Source of the DNA: Hyphomonadaceae bacterium
GTDB taxonomy: Bacteria; Pseudomonadota; Alphaproteobacteria; Caulobacterales; Hyphomonadaceae
NCBI GenBank assembly: GCA_028285145.1
Contig: JANQQC010000016.1
Coordinates: 1 to 64,000 of the forward strand
Direction of reading: 5' to 3'
DNA length: 64,000 nucleotides
The translations under genes were made by a program, and so were the position numbers. Shown piece after piece: positions 25,327-34,179 of the stretch. The notes under the pieces are model-generated. The model saw nothing but the letters and a program-made list of their open reading frames with translations, was not told where the DNA came from and made no database searches. Every line of letters begins with the position of its first letter. The stretch's first letter is position 1.

Positions 25327-26595
25327 ATGGGTCCTGAAACCGAAGACGCGCGTCCTGCGACCGGCGAGGTCGATCTTGTGACGGTGATGGCTGAGCGGCC
25401 AACGTCCGAATTTGATGATGTGAAAGTGCAGGCCGACTATACGGCGCGCGCCATGCTGAGCTTCTATCGCTTCCGCCAACTTGGCGGCGGTCAGATGCCC
25501 AAGCATCGCCGGCGCAACAAGGATGATGCGAATGCTCAAGACGAAGTCCCGCCGCGCAATCGCAAGCTGAGGCTCGGCGAAGTCATAGGACGAGGCGTGC
25601 ATTACGTTTCTGACCACCCGGATGTACGCATTCTTCAGCTTTCCGTGATCGCCTTGCTGGTCCTGTTCGAGAGTGCGGCCAATGCTTACTTCTTCGCTCA
25701 GCAAAGCGAGTTCGGCATATCCGGCGGCCTGTTTCAGGCTGCGGCCGTGTCCATCGCCAACGTTGCGGTCAGCTTCTTCATTGTCGGCTATTGGGGGCTG
25801 CGCCACGCCAGTACGCCCGTCGATTGGACCTGGAAGCCATGGGACTGGGAAGCTCGGGATTATTACAAGCTATTCGGATTTTTTGCGATAATTGCCGGGG
25901 TCACCGTCGTGCTGCTCGTGAACCTCTCCGCGGCGCACTATCGCAACCTGATCGACCTCGCCGCGTCGCACGACTTGAATGAAGCCATCCAGGCTGTTCA
26001 ATCCAACGAGGCGCACCCACTGACTTATGTGGTGGATCGGGATTTCAAATGGCCGTGGGTGGACGATGCGACTTGCGAAGCCGTCCTAAACTCAGAGATC
26101 GGATTGTCGATTGGTGGAGCGGCGACCAACGCCATGTGCCGGCCGTTTGCGATCCACTCTCTCGACGCCATGGTGCTGTTCGCGCTGGGCCTCGCCATCT
26201 CTGCGTTGGCTGCTTTTGAAGGGCGTGGCGCGGATGCGAGCTTCCCGGGTTTGAGCGATGCGGCGAGAGAATTCGAGAAAGCCCGGGTGGATCTTCAGGA
26301 TGCGCTGGATGAGTACTACGAAGCCATTGAGGACTGGGTGCTTGAGACCAAGCGCCTAGCCGTCGGCGATCCGTTGGACGAGGATGAGAAGGGCGATGAG
26401 TCGCTCAAGGGCGAGGGGTATCAAAAGCTCTCGCGTGATGAAGAGTTGCGCTTGCGCACCCTCCTACGCCAGAAGGTGGAGCCGTATCGCGCGCTGCTCA
26501 CCTCCGACTCCGATATTCTGAGTGACGAGTTTGGTGTAGATCAAGATATCGTCGACCGTTTCGTCAGTCGTCTCCTTTCTTCCGGAGATAGGTAA
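25327..26595 (+). CDS. four-helix membrane protein, unknown family
   Basis: A 422-residue protein with a basic, charged N-terminal cytoplasmic part (about 1-95), membrane helices near 102-124, 135-157, 182-203 and 278-297, a loop between helices 3 and 4 with two Cys, and an acidic, helical C-terminal cytoplasmic tail (about 300-422) likely to form a coiled coil. No domain is recognised. The stop codon overlaps the next start by one base (TAATG), so it is translationally coupled to the vWA-like protein. A strong GGAGGGG site precedes ATG 25327. It could be the membrane base of a sensing or defence module, but that is speculation. Confidence 0.6.
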   Translation: MGPETEDARPATGEVDLVTVMAERPTSEFDDVKVQADYTARAMLSFYRFRQLGGGQMPKHRRRNKDDANAQDEVPPRNRKLRLGEVIGRGVHYVSDHPDVRILQLSVIALLVLFESAANAYFFAQQSEFGISGGLFQAAAVSIANVAVSFFIVGYWGLRHASTPVDWTWKPWDWEARDYYKLFGFFAIIAGVTVVLLVNLSAAHYRNLIDLAASHDLNEAIQAVQSNEAHPLTYVVDRDFKWPWVDDATCEAVLNSEIGLSIGGAATNAMCRPFAIHSLDAMVLFALGLAISALAAFEGRGADASFPGLSDAAREFEKARVDLQDALDEYYEAIEDWVLETKRLAVGDPLDEDEKGDESLKGEGYQKLSRDEELRLRTLLRQKVEPYRALLTSDSDILSDEFGVDQDIVDRFVSRLLSSGDR

Positions 26596-27410
26596 TGGGA
26601 CGGCGCAAGCGCAACCGGCGCAAGGCGAAGCAGCAGCGTCAGGCGGTGATCAACATCGTGTTGGTGGTCGCCGCGCTGGGGATCAGCGGGTGGCTCTTCT
26701 GGAGCCTGCAACCTGAACCTTATAATGAAGACACGCTGTGCGTTGTCTCCGAAACGCTGCCGCCGCACACCGCCGTCATCATCGACAAGACCGACGAGTA
26801 CAGCTCTGCCGAGGCCGGACTGATCGCGGCGGCCATCCGGCGCTCGCGGGACGAGCTGACCGTTGGCGAGCGCTTCACGCTTTTTGAGCTGGACGAGCGC
26901 GGCCAGTTCAATCCGCGTGGCGAGATGTCGATGTGCAATCCGGGGCGGGGGAATCAGGTGAACCCGCTCTTCCAGAATCCAAAGATGATCGAGGAGCGCT
27001 ACGCGCAGCTGTTCGAAGCGCCGATGGAGGCGATCCTCGATGATCTGGTGACGCCGAAGGAAGCGCCCGCCAGTCCGATCCTCGAAGCGCTGGCGCGTCT
27101 GGCGCAGACAGAGAATTTCTCAAACCGCGCGCCGGAGCGATCCATCCTGCTGGTCTCCGACATGTTGCAGAACTCGGACGTGTTCACGGCTTATGGCGGG
27201 GCCGGCGAAATGCCGGAGGGACTGCCGGAGCCACGCGATGCGGCGAAGATCATCATCGGACGGTTCGGCGATGGGCTGCGCGGCGCGCAGCTGGAAATCC
27301 GCCTGATCCCGCGCGAACGCTATGTCGATCTCCAGCGCGGCCCGCTGACGGCCTACTGGAATGAGATCTTTGCTGAGCTTGGCGTCGATGTCCGCTGGCG
27401 GGATCTCTAG
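26595..27410 (+). CDS. membrane-anchored vWA-like protein
   Basis: A 271-residue protein with a very basic N-terminus, one membrane helix (about 19-37) and a soluble domain with von Willebrand A-fold features. IIDKTDEYS (62-70) sits where the first metal-binding loop lies, SPILEALARLA (160-170) matches the middle Thr/Ser element, and ILLVSDML (184-191) the third Asp loop. The canonical DxSxS is changed to DKTDEYS. Similar DKTD proteins occur in accessory regions, but I know no assigned function. It is coupled to the four-helix membrane protein and overlaps the convergent methyltransferase gene by four bases. Confidence 0.58.
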   Translation: MGRRKRNRRKAKQQRQAVINIVLVVAALGISGWLFWSLQPEPYNEDTLCVVSETLPPHTAVIIDKTDEYSSAEAGLIAAAIRRSRDELTVGERFTLFELDERGQFNPRGEMSMCNPGRGNQVNPLFQNPKMIEERYAQLFEAPMEAILDDLVTPKEAPASPILEALARLAQTENFSNRAPERSILLVSDMLQNSDVFTAYGGAGEMPEGLPEPRDAAKIIIGRFGDGLRGAQLEIRLIPRERYVDLQRGPLTAYWNEIFAELGVDVRWRDL

Positions 27411-28144
27411 GCGGCGGGCTTGCGATACAGCGAGACATGCATCTCGCTTTTGCCGGTGAAGGGCTTGCCGTCCCAGCTGCCCCAGCGGGCTTCGCGTTCC
27501 AGCCCGGCGAGGCGCGCCATCAGGTCTATTTCCGCCGGCCAGGCGTAGCGCATCGGTAGCGGTGTCATTTGGTTGCCGTCCGGCGTCATCAGGACGCGCT
27601 GATAGTTGAACATCTGCTCGACCGGGTCATGCGTGATGGCTTCCAGGAAAACCTTGTCCATGCCGACATGGCCAGTGCGCAGGCGCTGATTGTCTGTGAA
27701 GGTCGTCACATAAGGTACGAAGGCTTCGACCAGGAAGGCTCCGCCCGGCTCCAGATGATTGGCGACCGTCTGGAAGCACCGTAGCTGTGCTTCCTGCGAT
27801 GTCAGATTGAACAGTGTGTTGAAGATCAGGAAGGCGAAATTGAACCTGGTGTCGAGCTGGAACTCGGACATGTCCGAGATCAGCACGGGGATATCCGCGC
27901 CACCGTCTTTCGCCCGCAGCTGGTCGACCATGAGCTGTGAGGCTTCGACGCCGTGAACCTCAAGCCCGCGCGCGGCGAGGGGCAGGGCTACGCGACCCGT
28001 CCCAATGGCGAGTTCAAGAACCTTCCCGCCATTGGCAAGCGTCTCGATCAGGTCGACTGAGGCGGCTGTTGTGCCGGGATCGTGCAGGGCGTCATAGTCT
28101 TCAGCGTTTAACTCGCCGAAGGTTTCAGGTGTGAAGTCCTTCAA
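27407..28144 (-). CDS. class I SAM-dependent methyltransferase
   Basis: A 245-residue protein with the nucleotide motif VLELAIGTGRVALPLAARG (about residues 41-60), an acidic end to strand 2 (VHGVEAS) and a substrate region rich in hydrophobics. The protein resembles small-molecule methyltransferases. The substrate is unknown. Confidence 0.83.
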   Translation of the reverse strand: MKDFTPETFGELNAEDYDALHDPGTTAASVDLIETLANGGKVLELAIGTGRVALPLAARGLEVHGVEASQLMVDQLRAKDGGADIPVLISDMSEFQLDTRFNFAFLIFNTLFNLTSQEAQLRCFQTVANHLEPGGAFLVEAFVPYVTTFTDNQRLRTGHVGMDKVFLEAITHDPVEQMFNYQRVLMTPDGNQMTPLPMRYAWPAEIDLMARLAGLEREARWGSWDGKPFTGKSEMHVSLYRKPAA

Positions 28145-28166
28145 TGCCGCCCCTCACAATCTGCCA

Positions 28167-29009
28167 TTACATGGGTGTGTCGCGCAGCGGCAGGAGGTCC
28201 GGATACTCTGCCTCGCGTTTCTCCATGCGCGCCTTGAATGCTTCCTGCATGTGCGAGGGAGGGATCATGCCGGCATTCCAGACGCCGATATAATCGAGCA
28301 CGTCGGCCGTGGAGTGGTCACGTCCGTAATTGATCAGCGTCTTGCAGCCGGTCACCGCGAGCGGGTCTTTCGAGGCGATCTCGCGGGCCTTGCCCATCAC
28401 AAAGTCCATCATCTCCTCATGCGTCTCGAAGACGTCATTCACGAGGCCGATTTCCTTCGCTTTTTCGGCGCTGATTTTCTCACCGGTATAGGCCATCTGC
28501 TTGGCCCAGCCTTCGGGGATGTAGCGCTGCAGGCGTGGGAAGGTGCCAACGTCGGCGGTCATGGCGATATTGGTCTCCATGATCGAGAACCAGGCGTCCG
28601 CCGTGCACCAGCGAATGTCGCCGGCGGTGATCATGTCGATGGCCCCGCCGATCACGCCGCCATGGCAGGCGAACAGGACGGGCATGCGGGCGTCTTCCAG
28701 TGCATTGAAGGAAGACTGGATCTGACGAATGTCGCTCCGGAATTTCTCCGCGCGGACATAAGGGTCGGATTTCTCGCCGCTGCCGCCGGAGAAGTTAGCG
28801 AGGTCCATGCCGGCGGAGAAGTGCTTGCCGGTGGAGGAGATGACAATGACGCGAGCCAGCGCGTCGCGGTCAATCGCGCGGACGATTTCCGGTAACTCGT
28901 TCCAGAAGGCCCGGGTCATCGTGTTCAGCGCATCGGCCCGGTTCATCTTGATGTACGCGATCTTGTCTTCGATCTCAACGGCGAAGCATTCATACGTCTT
29001 TTTAAGCAT
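28167..29009 (-). CDS. dienoyl-CoA isomerase of crotonase family (ECH1-like)
   Basis: A 280-residue crotonase-fold protein. Asp 125, Glu 145 and Asp 153 occupy the same spacing as the catalytic Asp, Glu and Asp of delta(3,5)-delta(2,4)-dienoyl-CoA isomerase (20 and 28 residues apart), in GGAIDMITAGDI and METNIAMTADVG. The oxyanion-hole glycines lie in HGGVIGGA. The enzyme would handle intermediates from odd-numbered double bonds in beta-oxidation. It starts a leftward pair with the methyltransferase, 22 bases downstream. Confidence 0.86.
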   Translation of the reverse strand: MLKKTYECFAVEIEDKIAYIKMNRADALNTMTRAFWNELPEIVRAIDRDALARVIVISSTGKHFSAGMDLANFSGGSGEKSDPYVRAEKFRSDIRQIQSSFNALEDARMPVLFACHGGVIGGAIDMITAGDIRWCTADAWFSIMETNIAMTADVGTFPRLQRYIPEGWAKQMAYTGEKISAEKAKEIGLVNDVFETHEEMMDFVMGKAREIASKDPLAVTGCKTLINYGRDHSTADVLDYIGVWNAGMIPPSHMQEAFKARMEKREAEYPDLLPLRDTPM

Positions 29010-29158
29010 GGCGATCTCCCTTTGAGGTTACTGTAACACGCCGATTGCGGTCGGACATCCATTCACGCTGCGGCAAGCCGGTCTGTGCGGTTTTAAGGCT
29101 TTGATCTGGTGTTCGAATAGGGCTTTATCGTTTCGGGGGCGAATGGAGGAGAGAGGTC

Positions 29159-29914
29159 ATGAGGCCATCAATCGCGGCTGCGCTCTGCTTGCTTCTGCTT
29201 CCGGCAGGATGCGAGAGCACTGACGACTCAAGCATCGGTGATATTTTCAGCGAAGTCGAGAAGCGGTTTCCGGGCGCGACGACCTCGGGTGGTGGCGACA
29301 CCACTTTGTCCACACTTGAGATCGATCAGGGCCTGCGAGAGGCACTTCGGGTCGGCGTGAACCTGACCGCACAGACGCTTGGCCGGACCGATGGCTATTT
29401 CGGTGACCCGCAGGTGCGCATCCCATTACCCGGCCGCCTTGGTGAGCTTCAGGACAATCTACAGAGCGTCGGCCTCTCCCAGCCGCTCGATGACCTAGAG
29501 CTGCGTATGAACCGTGCGGCGGAAGACGCCGTGCCAGAAGCAAGGCGTTTGGTGCTGGGGGCCGTCCAGTCCATCACGCTGGAAGATGCGCTCGGGATTC
29601 TGCGCGGCGGGGATACGGCGGCAACCGACTATCTGCGCCAGCGGACCGAAGACAGTCTGCGCAATGCCTTCCGGCCGCATGTAGAGTCGACACTGTCGGC
29701 ATCTGGTGCCTTTACCGCGCTCAGTTCGGTGACGTCGCAGTACGGGCTGTCATCTGTGTCCGACAGCTTGAAGCGCGACCTGACCACTCATGCGGTCAAT
29801 CTCGGCCTTGATGGCCTGTTCCTTTATGTGGCGGTCGAGGAGAAGAAGATCCGGGAAGAACCGGTGGCGCGCACCAGTGAGATTCTGCGGCGCGTGTTCG
29901 GGTCCGCCAGATAA
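29159..29914 (+). CDS. DUF4197 lipoprotein
   Basis: A 251-residue protein with a lipobox LPAGC (Cys 18) and a helical DUF4197 domain: LREALRVGVNLTAQTLGRTDGYF, IPLPGRL, NRAAEDAVPEA, TDYLRQRT and VSDSLKRDLTTHAVNLGLDGLF. The family has no known activity and is usually periplasmic or lipid anchored. GGAGGAGAGAGG precedes the start. The hydrolase gene overlaps its stop by one base. Confidence 0.85.
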   Translation: MRPSIAAALCLLLLPAGCESTDDSSIGDIFSEVEKRFPGATTSGGGDTTLSTLEIDQGLREALRVGVNLTAQTLGRTDGYFGDPQVRIPLPGRLGELQDNLQSVGLSQPLDDLELRMNRAAEDAVPEARRLVLGAVQSITLEDALGILRGGDTAATDYLRQRTEDSLRNAFRPHVESTLSASGAFTALSSVTSQYGLSSVSDSLKRDLTTHAVNLGLDGLFLYVAVEEKKIREEPVARTSEILRRVFGSAR

Positions 29915-30888
29915 TGAGACGGTTTCGCCACGAAACATCCGAAGGCGAGATCGCCGGTATCGAATTTGGCGACCCGGCCAAGCCGTATTCGGCGCTTTGG
30001 CTGCATGCGACCGGATTCAATGCGATGACCTACCAGTCCATGCTGGCTCCGCTCGGCCTGCGCACACGCATTGCTGCGCTTGACCTGCGCGGACATGGGC
30101 GCACGACCCTGCCGGCAAAGCCCGGAGGGCTGGTTTCATGGACCCGTTACCGCAATGACGTGATCGCGTGGATCGAAAAGCATGCGCCAAACGGCGTCGT
30201 CCTCGCGGGGCACTCCATGGGCGGATGCGTGGCGCTGATGGTCGCGGGCAAGCGGCCCGACCTTGTGAAAGGCCTCGTACTGGCCGACCCGGTGATCCTG
30301 AATGCAAGGCACTATTTCTGGACGCATCTTTTTTCGCCGCTAATGCGCTTCATGATGCAGCGTGGACCCATGGCAAGCGGCGCGCGGAAGCGCCGCGCGC
30401 GTTACGCTTCGCTCGAAGAGGTGATGGAGCGCTACCAGAAGAAGCCTATCTTCAGTACGTGGCGGGAGCCGTTCCTGGCGGATTATGTGCTGGATGGGTT
30501 CGACAGGGTGGACGACAACCCTCATGACAGCGACGAGCAGATCTGGGAGTTGCTCTGCAAACCCAAATGGGAGGCGGCGACCTTCAGTGCACAGAGAAAC
30601 CGACCCTGGGGCGCGCTCTCCAAGGTTCGTAAGAAGAAGATCCCGATCACGATTCTTCGCGCGGCACGCGGCTCGGTGATGTCAGACAAGGCGGCTGAGC
30701 GTATGGCGCGGAAAAATCCGGCGTTGATCCTGAAGGAGAAGCGCGGGACCACCCATTTCCTGCCAATGGAAGCGCCTTATGAGGTGCGCGATTATATTGC
30801 CTCTTATCTGGCCAGATTGGTGGAGGGCGTCACCGCAGCCGACGAGGCTCCTATCCGTCGCAGGCTCGCTTCGACCGGCCGGCGCTAG
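29914..30888 (+). CDS. alpha/beta hydrolase
   Basis: A 324-residue cytoplasmic hydrolase with the nucleophile elbow GHSMGG (Ser about 98), the upstream oxyanion region LHATGFNAM, and a late HFLP for the catalytic His. An insertion rich in basic residues (about 150-220) forms a lid. It starts inside the stop of the DUF4197 gene (TAATG), so it is coupled to it. The substrate is unknown. Confidence 0.83.
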   Translation: MRRFRHETSEGEIAGIEFGDPAKPYSALWLHATGFNAMTYQSMLAPLGLRTRIAALDLRGHGRTTLPAKPGGLVSWTRYRNDVIAWIEKHAPNGVVLAGHSMGGCVALMVAGKRPDLVKGLVLADPVILNARHYFWTHLFSPLMRFMMQRGPMASGARKRRARYASLEEVMERYQKKPIFSTWREPFLADYVLDGFDRVDDNPHDSDEQIWELLCKPKWEAATFSAQRNRPWGALSKVRKKKIPITILRAARGSVMSDKAAERMARKNPALILKEKRGTTHFLPMEAPYEVRDYIASYLARLVEGVTAADEAPIRRRLASTGRR

Positions 30889-31214
30889 TGCTCGTCACCC
30901 GCACGGCTTGCCGGTGCCCCTTCGATCATGACGCTGGTAGCCCCTTCCGGGGCAGGGCCATCTTCGCCGCTTGAGACGAGGCGCACGACCGGCTCGCCAT
31001 TCACGAAGACGCTCGGGATGATTTCATAAGTGCGCGGATCGCAGGCCGAGACATCCGACAGGCGCAGCATGGGCCGGCCTTCTGCGAACACGTTGGAGCT
31101 GCCGGTAGCAATGCAGGGTGGGGGAGTTGCTGCACCTTCGGATGGGTCAGGCTCGGCCTGTGCGCCAAGGCTCGGGACCGTACAAAGGGCGAGGGCCGTC
31201 AGAAGAGTTTTCAT
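30885..31214 (-). CDS. exported PAAR-like protein
   Basis: A 109-residue protein with a signal peptide (cleavage near residue 20). The mature part has three similar segments: SSNVFAEGRPMLRLSDVS, PSVFVNGEPVVRL and TSVMIEGAPASRAGDEH. This repeated NV-x-x-G-x-P-x-R-x-x-D pattern is that of PAAR spike domains, although those are normally cytoplasmic and part of type VI secretion. No type VI genes are visible. A surface or periplasmic spike-like role is inferred only. It converges with, and overlaps by four bases, the alpha/beta hydrolase. Confidence 0.55.
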   Translation of the reverse strand: MKTLLTALALCTVPSLGAQAEPDPSEGAATPPPCIATGSSNVFAEGRPMLRLSDVSACDPRTYEIIPSVFVNGEPVVRLVSSGEDGPAPEGATSVMIEGAPASRAGDEH

Positions 31215-31255
31215 GACCTCGTCCTGCGGTCAGAATACGACATGGGTATGGCAGG

Positions 31256-32182
31256 CTAGATTGACAGGCCTGGCGGGGCGAGTTCGGCGAGTTCCGCCAT
31301 CTGCGGCTTCGGGGTCGGGATGACCTTGCGCTTGTCGAGATCGAAGGTCACAGCGACGGCTTCGCTTGTAACCCATGGCAGGCCTGTTTCCGGGTCCATT
31401 ACCCAGTGAACCAGCGAGTGCACCTTCTCGCCGGTCTCACCCAGGCTGGTGCGAACCTCGAACCGGTCACCCGCCCGGGGCCAGCGGCGATAGATGAGGC
31501 GATATTCCAGTACAGCCGCGCCCATGCGAATGCCGTCGCCCGCCGCTTCAGCGATGCTCTGACGCCATCCGTGAAGGAGGTTGGGGACGGAATCCGAGAT
31601 CCGCCCGATGAAGTACTCCGGGCGCATTCGGCCATTGAGGTCGCAATGCACGGGCTGCACAGCGCCCATGCCGATTGTGGGCACTCCGATCCTGTCGGCT
31701 TCTTCCACAGTTGCGTCGGTCAGCGGACGGTATGGGCCGTTCGGATCGACACTGCGCGGTGCCGTGGTGTCCGGAGGTGTCTCTATGAGATGTTCAAGCG
31801 CGACCCGGCTGCGGGAGGACCATGGAAACGGTTTACCGCTGCCAGCCTCTGCGTGAATGACCCGCGTGCGGAAAGCGGCGGCGGTGCTGCCGTCGCCATG
31901 CTTCATTTCCTGATAGATGACGGCATCGCTTTCGCCGACTTCCAGAACGAGCGCGGTCATTGTCAGGGGCCGGCCGGGGAGGGCCTCGCGCATGAAGCGG
32001 ATATGCTGATCGGCGGGAATAAGTGTGGAAGGTGTGTTCGCGCGGAAGGCGTGTGGCATGTCGATTTCGGCGGCTAAGACGGCCAGTCCTTCCATCGCCT
32101 TCTCGACATAGATGCGCACATTCATGTGCCCCATCTCGTCACAGTCCCATTGGTTCGCGATGCCCCGCCACACAGTGATCAT
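31256..32182 (-). CDS. double hot-dog thioesterase family protein
   Basis: A 308-residue protein. The first hot-dog unit begins ANQWDCDEMGHMNVRIY, a thioesterase-type active-site region; the second unit is in RMRPEYFIGRISDSVPNLL and RLIYRRWPRAGD. The size fits acyl-ACP or acyl-CoA thioesterases built from two tandem hot dogs. The start is coupled to the stop of the small exported protein by an ATGA overlap, making it the third gene of the Zur-like operon. Confidence 0.75.
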   Translation of the reverse strand: MITVWRGIANQWDCDEMGHMNVRIYVEKAMEGLAVLAAEIDMPHAFRANTPSTLIPADQHIRFMREALPGRPLTMTALVLEVGESDAVIYQEMKHGDGSTAAAFRTRVIHAEAGSGKPFPWSSRSRVALEHLIETPPDTTAPRSVDPNGPYRPLTDATVEEADRIGVPTIGMGAVQPVHCDLNGRMRPEYFIGRISDSVPNLLHGWRQSIAEAAGDGIRMGAAVLEYRLIYRRWPRAGDRFEVRTSLGETGEKVHSLVHWVMDPETGLPWVTSEAVAVTFDLDKRKVIPTPKPQMAELAELAPPGLSI

Positions 32183-32604
32183 TGGTCAGTCATCTCCGTG
32201 CAGGCGGGTTGGTCAAAGCGCGGCGTCAGGCGGGCTTCAGCCGCTTCCTCACCGTCATTGAAGAATTGCAGGCGCAGTTCGCCATTCTCGACCGCATAAA
32301 CAACCTGATCGCCAGAGCTTTCGCAGGCAGCCCCGCCGTCTGGCCCGGTGGTCAGCCGTTCATTGGCATCCACCCAACTCTCAAGCGAGGCTGGCATATG
32401 CCAGCCCGAGCAATTGCTTTCCGGGTACTCGACAATAAAGCCCGGCTCGCTCGGCCAGATGGCGATCTGCCGGGTGGTGCCGTCTTCCAGAACAGCGCAG
32501 CCCGCCCAGCGTGTTTCCTTTTCTGTGGTCATCAGGTCGATGGGGGCCGCAGAAACGGAACCAGCGCAGACGAGCGCTGCAAAGATCAGGAAGGTTTGCT
32601 TCAC
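32179..32604 (-). CDS. small exported protein, unknown function
   Basis: A 141-residue protein with a signal peptide (KQTFLIFAALVCAGSVSA). It contains five Cys in the mature part, probably forming disulfides, and an acidic C-terminus. The GTG start overlaps the Zur-like stop (GTGA), and its own stop overlaps the thioesterase start. No family is recognised. Location in the Zur-like operon hints at a link to metal or envelope stress, which is inference. Confidence 0.6.
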   Translation of the reverse strand: MKQTFLIFAALVCAGSVSAAPIDLMTTEKETRWAGCAVLEDGTTRQIAIWPSEPGFIVEYPESNCSGWHMPASLESWVDANERLTTGPDGGAACESSGDQVVYAVENGELRLQFFNDGEEAAEARLTPRFDQPACTEMTDQ

Positions 32605-33080
32605 GCGCTGCAGGCCCGGCAAAGGCCTCGCGCCTCGATGACCGCACGGCTGACCTTGAACCCCGCCGCGCGCGTTTCCTTGTCGAGTGCGTTGGTCGTG
32701 GAGAGCGCATGCAGTTCTTCTGCCCCGCCACACCGTTCGCAGATCAGAAAGACGGCGGAATGATTGTGGCTGGCATGGCCGCACGCAACATAAGCGTTGA
32801 GGCTCTCAATCTTATGGGCAAGGCCGACCTCCTGAAGGAAGTCGAGCGCGCGGTAGATGGTGGGCGGCTTGGCAGAGCCTTCACCGTCCAGATTATCCAA
32901 CAGGTCATAGGCCTTGGACGGCTCGGGGTTCTCCAGCAGTAGACGCAAGACCTTGCGGCGGATCCTGGTCATGCGCTGACCCCGCGCCTCTGCAAGGGCT
33001 TCGGCCTCCTGAAGAAAGAGGTCGACGTCTTGCGGACTGCACGGCGTGTTCGCGTGGGTATGAGCCGTATGACTAGTCAT
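32601..33080 (-). CDS. zur: Fur-family regulator, Zur-like
   Basis: A 159-residue repressor with a winged helix (RKVLRLLLENPEPSKAYDLLDNL, PTIYRALDFL) and two structural zinc pairs, Cys 114/117 (ICERCGG) and Cys 154/157 (GLCRAC). The His-rich VACGHASHNHSAVF segment is typical of Zur rather than Fur. It would repress zinc-uptake genes in zinc sufficiency, though none is adjacent. It leads a three-gene leftward operon and is divergent from the OmpW gene. Confidence 0.78.
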   Translation of the reverse strand: MTSHTAHTHANTPCSPQDVDLFLQEAEALAEARGQRMTRIRRKVLRLLLENPEPSKAYDLLDNLDGEGSAKPPTIYRALDFLQEVGLAHKIESLNAYVACGHASHNHSAVFLICERCGGAEELHALSTTNALDKETRAAGFKVSRAVIEARGLCRACSA

Positions 33081-33306
33081 GGCTCTAATGTCGTGTGTTT
33101 CGGCCCGAATTGGAAGGGTTTGCCGACCGGGAGGATGCCAATCCTACCTGTCCAGCACCGCCGCAGGCCCCCGCCCATACGTAATCTCACGGGGTTGGGC
33201 GCATGCGTCGCGCGGCTCCGGGACGCGCGACCAAGACGCCAATATCGACGCTGAAAACAAACGTCTAGTGAGTGAGTAATGGAGCTTCAACTGAAGGGGA
33301 AAACCC

Positions 33307-33987
33307 ATGAAACATCATCTGCTTGCCGCCCTCGCTGCAATGAGTCCGCTGGTCGTGCCGGCTGGTATCGCTGCGGCTGAGGACAATCCTTGGATGATCC
33401 GTGGCCGTGTCATTGCGGTGTTGCCGGATGAGTCTGCCGACCTGTCCGTGGCAGGGGCCGCGCTGCCCGGCAGTGTCGACATTAGCGACCAATACGTGCC
33501 GGAACTCGACATCACCTACTTCTTCAATGAAAACATCGCTGCCGAGCTGATCCTCGCTGTAACGCCGCACGATGTGGAAGCAATCAACGTGACCGTGCCT
33601 GGGGCGCTGGACAATGCCACGGTTGATCTTGGGGACGTCTGGCTGCTGCCACCGACGCTGACCCTGCAATACCACTTCCGACCGAACGACCAGTTCAAGC
33701 CGTATATTGGGGCCGGTGTGAACGCCACGTTCTTCTTCAATGAAGACGAAGGTTCGGTTGCAGATGGGATCGATTATGACCCCAGCGTTGGCTTCGCGCT
33801 TCAGGCCGGCATCGACTATGATCTGGACGGTGTTCCCGGCGGTTGGGCGCTCAACGCCGACGTCAAGAAAATCTGGATCAATCCGGATGTGACGGTCGAT
33901 TTCAGCACCGCGCTTGGAGCGACCGTTGACGCAGAGGTCGACATTAACCCGCTCGTGGTCGGCCTTGGCCTTGCCTACAAGTACTAG
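33307..33987 (+). CDS. ompW: OmpW-family outer membrane protein
   Basis: A 226-residue eight-stranded beta-barrel protein. A signal peptide ends near residue 24, then WMIRGRVIAVLPDES, VPELDITYFFNENIAAELI, LPPTLTLQYHF and KPYIGAGVNATFFF follow, all typical OmpW strands, with a C-terminal aromatic (GLAYKY). It would form a narrow hydrophobic channel. GGGGAAAACCC precedes the ATG; the Zur-like gene is divergent. Confidence 0.9.
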   Translation: MKHHLLAALAAMSPLVVPAGIAAAEDNPWMIRGRVIAVLPDESADLSVAGAALPGSVDISDQYVPELDITYFFNENIAAELILAVTPHDVEAINVTVPGALDNATVDLGDVWLLPPTLTLQYHFRPNDQFKPYIGAGVNATFFFNEDEGSVADGIDYDPSVGFALQAGIDYDLDGVPGGWALNADVKKIWINPDVTVDFSTALGATVDAEVDINPLVVGLGLAYKY

Positions 33988-34029
33988 CCTGATCGACTAA
34001 TCCTCTCCCAGAACAGGCTGGCTTTATCT

Positions 34030-34064
34030 GGGCGGATCGCGATTGGCGGTCCGCCCTTCTTTTT
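34030..34064 (+). terminator. intrinsic terminator of OmpW gene
   Basis: The stem GGGCGGA/TCCGCCC extends inward by CGC/GCG around a short loop and is followed by TTCTTTTT. Confidence 0.88.
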
Positions 34065-34099
34065 GTCTGCCAGTCAGCGTTCCGGGCGCGTTCTAATGG

Positions 34100-34114
34100 T
34101 TAACTCCCTGTTAA
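34100..34114 (+). promoter_or_regulatory. CtrA-type box TTAA-N7-TTAA
   Basis: TTAACTCCCTGTTAA is an exact TTAA-N7-TTAA match and is also a perfect 7-base palindrome (GGTTAAC and GTTAACC) when one or two flanking bases are included. It lies 65 bases before the small gene at 34180. CtrA sites near promoters are expected in Caulobacterales-type genomes; binding here is not shown. Confidence 0.6.
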
Positions 34115-34179
34115 CCAAAAACTTCTTGCCGATGAGAACAAAAACAGAATATACAGGAGAACAAGAACGGAGCAGGAAC

